NCBI GenBank assembly: GCA_036345935.2
Contig: JADWOT020000001.1
Span: 26,073,232-26,137,231, forward strand
Length of the DNA stretch: 64,000 bases
Direction: 5' to 3'
Source of the DNA: Taenia hydatigena
Lineage: Eukaryota > Platyhelminthes > Cestoda > Cyclophyllidea > Taeniidae
This document shows positions 59,790-64,000 of the stretch, piece after piece; the first letter of the stretch is position 1; each line of letters begins with the position of its first letter. The position numbers and the translations under genes were made by a program. The notes under the pieces are model-generated. The model saw only the letters and a program-made list of their open reading frames with translations. It searched no databases and was not told the origin of the DNA.

Positions 59790-62537
59790 TCATGGCGACC
59801 TATAATTGAAGGCCTTTGTTTTGTTAGTGATCGAGGTGTGGCATTCCACATTAAATATTGACTTACGCGACAATTTAAGCAAGACTATGGATTTGCAAGC
59901 AAACAAGTTCAGTGAGAATGCAGAACTTACGACATAGTCACCACCCGCAGCACGAGTTTTCTTTACGCCTGTGCAAAATAATCATGCTGGTAAGGATAAG
60001 GCATGCTGCATGTGCGCAAAGCAACTCGAGCAACGCTGCACTACGCATCATCACGGAATGCCTACTAGCAATGAAATCCACTTGTGTTGTTATGCAGCAA
60101 GTGCGATGGTGGACACAAATATAGAGTCGCACATTGGGGTGACAAGCTCTGACTTATCAGCAAACGAATGGTAAGTTTTCTGTGCTTGTGAGTTGTCCAA
60201 GAGCTGTCCTATTTGTGTTTATCTCGCCTCTTATCCGCGATAATTAATGAGTCATGGATCATTTCAGGCACAAATGGAAAAAGAGAAAGTAACTCTGGTC
60301 CAACGCACTTGCAGGCATAGTCCGAATAGGAGAGGATGGATCAGATTGCGTAGTGCATTGTTTCGGATCCTGTCCCAATGCCGGATACGTGCTGGCTTCC
60401 ACGAGGCACTGATAAGCAGTGTCCGGTCGCAGACCACCAACTATCATTGTGGTTGTGGAGTTGTCCTTAGCGAGAACACTAGTTGGGTCGTCGCCTGACT
60501 TGGCAAGAAAGCAGGTAACATTGTACGGTTTGAGGATCCCATTTGGGTGGCTGGGTGCCTCCCAACGAAGCTTGATTTGTGTCGCTGATATGGCTGTTCC
60601 GTATGGCGACGGTATGTGAGAAGGAGCTGTGAATGAGGAGAAGTTGTCAACGCGAGCCAATTTCAACTGTACTGCTAAGTCGCACCATGATGAGTTTTGG
60701 CATTTGTGCCGCAACTTCTTACACTGAACGAAGGCAACATTCCCAGGCATCCTTAATACCTACTTTACTCTAGGCGATGGAGGTCGCAACGCATGCATGC
60801 AAGGAAAAGCAATGAAGATAATGCAAGGGAGACTTACCATCTGGCCATGTCTTGAGGAAGGTTTGATCAGAGTAAATAACCTTCTGAAAATCAGAGGCCA
60901 CTACTTTCATTGTATATAGTGTGTTGGGATACAGCATATCAATAATGATTGCTCCAACACCCACGTCTGCAGTCCTGATCCTTGGTTTGCCCGGATTATG
61001 TGTTTCCACTGCAGCTAGTGCAACCACTTTTACGCCATCTCTGATTAACGCCTGCGGATTCCAGGTTAATCGGAAGGCATTAGTGTCCACGCGGTACCAA
61101 TGAAACACTGGCTTGGTGGAAACGTTGCCTGAAATGCAACAGCAAGCACTAAGCATATTCCAGGCACCTCGTTTCATTTTGTTCACGCATGTGGAGTGTA
61201 ATCTTCTTTCAACGGCATGGCATCAATGCTTGTGTTCAGGAGAACTTTGGTGTGTCTATCCTCAAGATGGCAGAGTAAGGTTGTCTGTGGCGTTATAGGC
61301 AAGGGGTGGAGGGTGTTATCAGCTAATGGTCATCTTCCCAAAATGTGCGAGAAGGTTAAGCCGCGTGAACGACTGGTGAGAATGTCGCATTTATACAAAA
61401 ATGCGATGATCCCCAATGCAGGCGTTAGACATACTGGAACGCGTGCAGAAAACTTTTGTTTATTTTCACCAGGTGCATAGCGATGAGATTAGGATTTGGG
61501 ATAAATTCGAGATTAAGATTTTACAGCTACGCCTACGCCTTGATGGCTAGAGGGAAGAAGAGCGAGTGTGATGGCTGTCATTTGGAATTCAGGGGAGAAC
61601 TGTACTTGTAATTGCCACGTAGTTCTTCCTCACAGCCAACGCAAACATCTACATTTCCGACTACCAGTGACATTAGCGACCTTGGAAATGTTTGCGATGA
61701 GAGTGGTTTGTCCGCCCACAACTGTCGCTAACGATAGATGATAGGCGACAGAACTTGATATGTGCGAGCAGATCCTTAGCACATCGGAGAGGCCGCATGA
61801 AAGGCTCGCCAGAATGCACTCCTCATCTTCAGCAAATCTACATACGACACATCAGGCGCCATGTCGCCTCTTGCCTTCTTGTGCTCCTCACTGCGCACAT
61901 GTCGCTTAAGTGCAGGCATCGAACTGCCGCACCAGCGAAGTAATGTGCTACCTACTACTAGGTGCACACAGTGTGTGCAAACTTTTAAGCCAAGTGTGCC
62001 AAAGTATCACATGAATGGGGGACAAGTGCTGTCATTTTGCGGCCTGCTCGTGCATGAGTGTAGCTATGACGTCAGCGCTTCATCAATCCTTGATGCTAAT
62101 TCACAAGAAATGCGGATGCAGTATAACAGTAAGCCAAAATTCAAGCACATACTGCCTTTACATATAGGCATACACTTTTGCGATTGTACGGTATTTATGA
62201 CGAAAGGTAGGAGATAAATTGTTGTCGGAATTTATTGGTGCGCAGCTCTTACCAACCTCCTCACTTCGTGCAGATGAAAGTCATGCTCGTGCAGTGTGTG
62301 CATGTGTGTGTGAGAGAGTGAGAGAAAAGTGAATGCTCCATAGTTTGGAGAGAAGTAGGGGATGAAGGGAAGAAATTGACTGATGTAACAAACCCTAGTG
62401 CACGCAAAATACTGCTTCGCACATGCTGGGCAGAGAGATATGTTAGAAGGCGACTTACCACCATTTCCTCCAACTTGCGCATTCAAAGCCGAGGCCGCCA
62501 GCAATAAGAGGCAGAAACGAATAATCGTCTTCAACAT
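59790..62537 (-). CDS. Gene B: two-FN3 oncosphere host-protective antigen, frameshifted C-terminus
   Basis: Exons on the minus strand: 62537-62459 (79 nt), 61128-60838, 60626-60309 and 59968-59790; all junctions are GT-AG, phase 1; 288 residues. The signal peptide has core RFCLLLLAASAL. FN3-1 is residues 28-123 (VFHW, MLYPNTLY); FN3-2 is residues 125-229 (IKLRW, NVTC, LRPDTAYQC). FN3-2 is about 83% identical to gene A, FN3-1 only 50%. In the last exon a 1-nt deletion relative to gene A, just after 'KSI', skips the expected stop ('gcgtaa' at about 59866) and adds about 24 extra codons to TGA 59792-59790. The hydrophobic SSAFSLNLFACKSIVLL survives but is followed by a basic tail, so membrane anchoring may be altered. 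Exon lengths otherwise equal gene A. Lies in the inverted arm and faces gene A. Confidence 0.8.
61630..61837 (-). CDS. Nested conserved frame in gene B intron 1
   Basis: Counterpart of 25641-25818: after a TAG acceptor on the minus strand, 68 codons reading EECILASLSCGLSDVLRICS to CRCLRWL and TGA 61632-61630. It contains ten extra codons (VVGGQTTLIA) relative to gene A. The alternative frame (DLLKMRSAFWRAFHAAS, stop at 61776) is open as well and fits the signal-exon phase. Function unknown. Confidence 0.35.
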
Positions 62538-62569
62538 TGTGATTGCTTTTCCTCACAAATGAAGGCGTA

Positions 62570-62575
62570 TTTATA
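62570..62575 (-). promoter_or_regulatory. TATA box of gene B
   Basis: TATAAA on the minus strand, 32 nt before the ATG at 62537, followed by 'catttgtgaggaaaagc', the family block. Same spacing as gene A. Confidence 0.7.
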
Positions 62576-62781
62576 GAAACCACTTGCATCCAAATCAGCC
62601 TATGAGATATCTAACCCATGACCTGTAAATCCATTTTGCCTGCATTGACTGTGAGCCTCCCACCAATGGGGTGCGCGAAGACGCAGCGTGGGTGCGCTAT
62701 AACGATGTTGTGTGCAAGTAGTTCATCGACAGATGTCACACATTGAAGAAAGCCACCGCATTTGTAGTTCTATCGCAACGT

Positions 62782-62979
62782 CTAGCCAAATATTTGTGGT
62801 CCATAACCACCACTAGTTCTTATCCGTTTGATTTCAAAGAAGTCTATTATTTGCTCGATGTGTTTGGCTACTGAGAATGAAATGCAAAGGGAGATAGTAA
62901 ACGACTAACATTGGTGTTTACTCAAATCGGAGGGACTGTAAAACTTACGGGTGCACTGGAAGTGTTGACAGATCGGCAT
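62782..62979 (-). CDS. Candidate two-exon small gene upstream of gene B
   Basis: Exon 62979-62949 reads MPICQHFQCT (phase 1, GTAAGT donor), intron 62948-62871 is 78 nt, exon 62870-62782 reads LAKHIEQIIDFFEIKRIRTS, then GGYGPQIFG and TAG. Structure and intron length are identical to 24501-24695. Upstream, the frame continues open for about 30 codons (including an earlier in-frame Met three codons before), which it does not in the gene A arm. Confidence 0.4.
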
Positions 62980-63139
62980 CTGCTCCATAGAACACTGGTC
63001 CGTAGAAAAGGCCAATAATGAGTACACCGTTGAAGGGCGCAAAGGCATAGTGTGGCCCCTGAATGAGTAGTGCAGTAGGATTGAGTTTGTACGTGGTCCT
63101 AATCTAATCCCTCCTTTTCTTATCTCATTCAGCTAGACC

Positions 63140-63610
63140 GAGCACAGCATCCATGCGATTGAGCCCAACATTGTGAAACCAATTGTTTCATCAAAATCCA
63201 CATACTTGCTTCCAGCCATAGTATTTGCAGTTGGAGTTGCGATTCGAAGCAGATTTCGCAGCTGTCACCTTCAGTTAGAACAAACCAATTCTCTCACCTC
63301 AATAGTAAATTGGTCTGAAACGCCGTTAAATCTGACCCACAACGAACATGCAATTTTGCTTCGTCTACTTTAGCGGCTTAAAGGGAAGATCCAACTGATA
63401 GCTGTTTTGCAACAGCAAAAAACCACTCTTTCCCGTCCTTAACATCAACGGGAGGAGGGAAGCAGACGAAACGCATTTGGACACATAGTCGTGCACTGTG
63501 TTGGGTGCACGTATTGTACAAGTGCTATCTGCAGATAAAATAAGCCTTAAATGGGGCGCAAAAAAGGAACATAGTAAAAAGCGAACGTCCTTAAAGCCAA
63601 CTGGTATTTC
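63140..63610. other. Spacer, no gene recognised
   Basis: Single short frame 63173-63373 (66 codons), unsupported. Confidence 0.4.
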
Positions 63611-64000
63611 GTACCTAACTGTAGTAAATACGTAATACTGGCGGTCGTATTGTCAAGCAACTCAATTAATTTGGGCCTAATATTCAGGGAGGGAATTTGC
63701 GTCGCCGTGTGCCATATGCGCGTCTATCTAACAGCCGAAAATTATTCATAACACATCACTGATCAAGTTTGTGTGAATAGAATATAACGCTGACCACACC
63801 ACGTGCGTGCCACGTTGGAGCCAGTGTGAGTGGTTCAAATTAACCTCCTTTCAATCATGCTTTGATACGGTCATCTGGCAAGGTGTGATTCAAGCACAGC
63901 GGAGGACCTGCTATCACTAGAGCAAAGACTCTGTTGATTGAAAGCTCTTCTTCGCGTTACTAACAACCATCAGTTTGCTCTGTTTGCAATGCTGAACATT
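63610..64000 (-). repeat. Repeat R6, inverted copy at the window edge
   Basis: Reverse complement matches 20560-21010 in one piece, and 13139-13335 plus 12470-12670 as two pieces. It continues to the end of the window. Confidence 0.7.

Larger units (their letters stand above)
59680..63140 (-). repeat. Large inverted duplication R9, right arm (carries gene B)
   Basis: Reverse complement of 24340-28000, containing in order the small two-exon candidate, gene B promoter and gene B. Confidence 0.85.

Overview
This window looks like nuclear DNA of a tapeworm, most likely a taeniid (Taenia or Echinococcus). The reading frames are short and interrupted by GT-AG introns, bacterial operons are absent, and most of the sequence is old, diverged, rearranged copies of itself. 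The deciding evidence is a set of small secreted-protein genes with one plan: a 79-nt signal-peptide exon ending in phase 1, then one or two fibronectin type III (FN3) exons that begin and end in phase 1, then a short C-terminal exon. This is the architecture of the cestode oncosphere host-protective antigens (the EG95 / TSOL18 / TSOL45 / 45W superfamily). Family assignment is from memory of that architecture and the FN3 motifs; no database search was run.

Layout. Two four-exon, two-FN3 genes (45W/TSOL45 type) lie tail-to-tail in a large inverted duplication: gene A at 24990-27808 (+) and gene B at 62537-59790 (-). Each is preceded on its own strand by a tiny two-exon gene candidate (24501-24695 and 62979-62782). 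A one-FN3 gene (EG95/TSOL18 type), gene C, lies at 48488-49524 (+) but has a reading-phase conflict between exons 1 and 2. Three further one-FN3 relics are broken: 5872-7420 (stop in the signal exon), 53612-54577 (several lesions) and 18004-18060 (promoter plus signal exon only). The remaining sequence is dominated by segmental repeats in direct and inverted orientation: 1-2425 / 42100-44275 / 30310-31500, 9770-10830 / 44280-45610, 14190-15120 / 19080-19830, 15150-16650 / 28260-29745, 10795-11600 / 32820-33700, 31530-32530 / 46080-47020, and several smaller families. Many carry relics of unidentified exons.

How it fits together. The antigen genes share a core promoter (TATA box about 30-34 nt before the ATG) and symmetrical phase-1 exons, so FN3 modules can be added, lost or skipped without shifting the frame. 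Copies have been made together with kilobases of flanking DNA, often inverted; some stayed open, others decayed. Between genes A and B the second FN3 domain is about 83% identical but the first only about 50%, which suggests diversification concentrated in one module. Outside these genes I could not recognise any complete housekeeping gene, tRNA, rRNA or CRISPR array.
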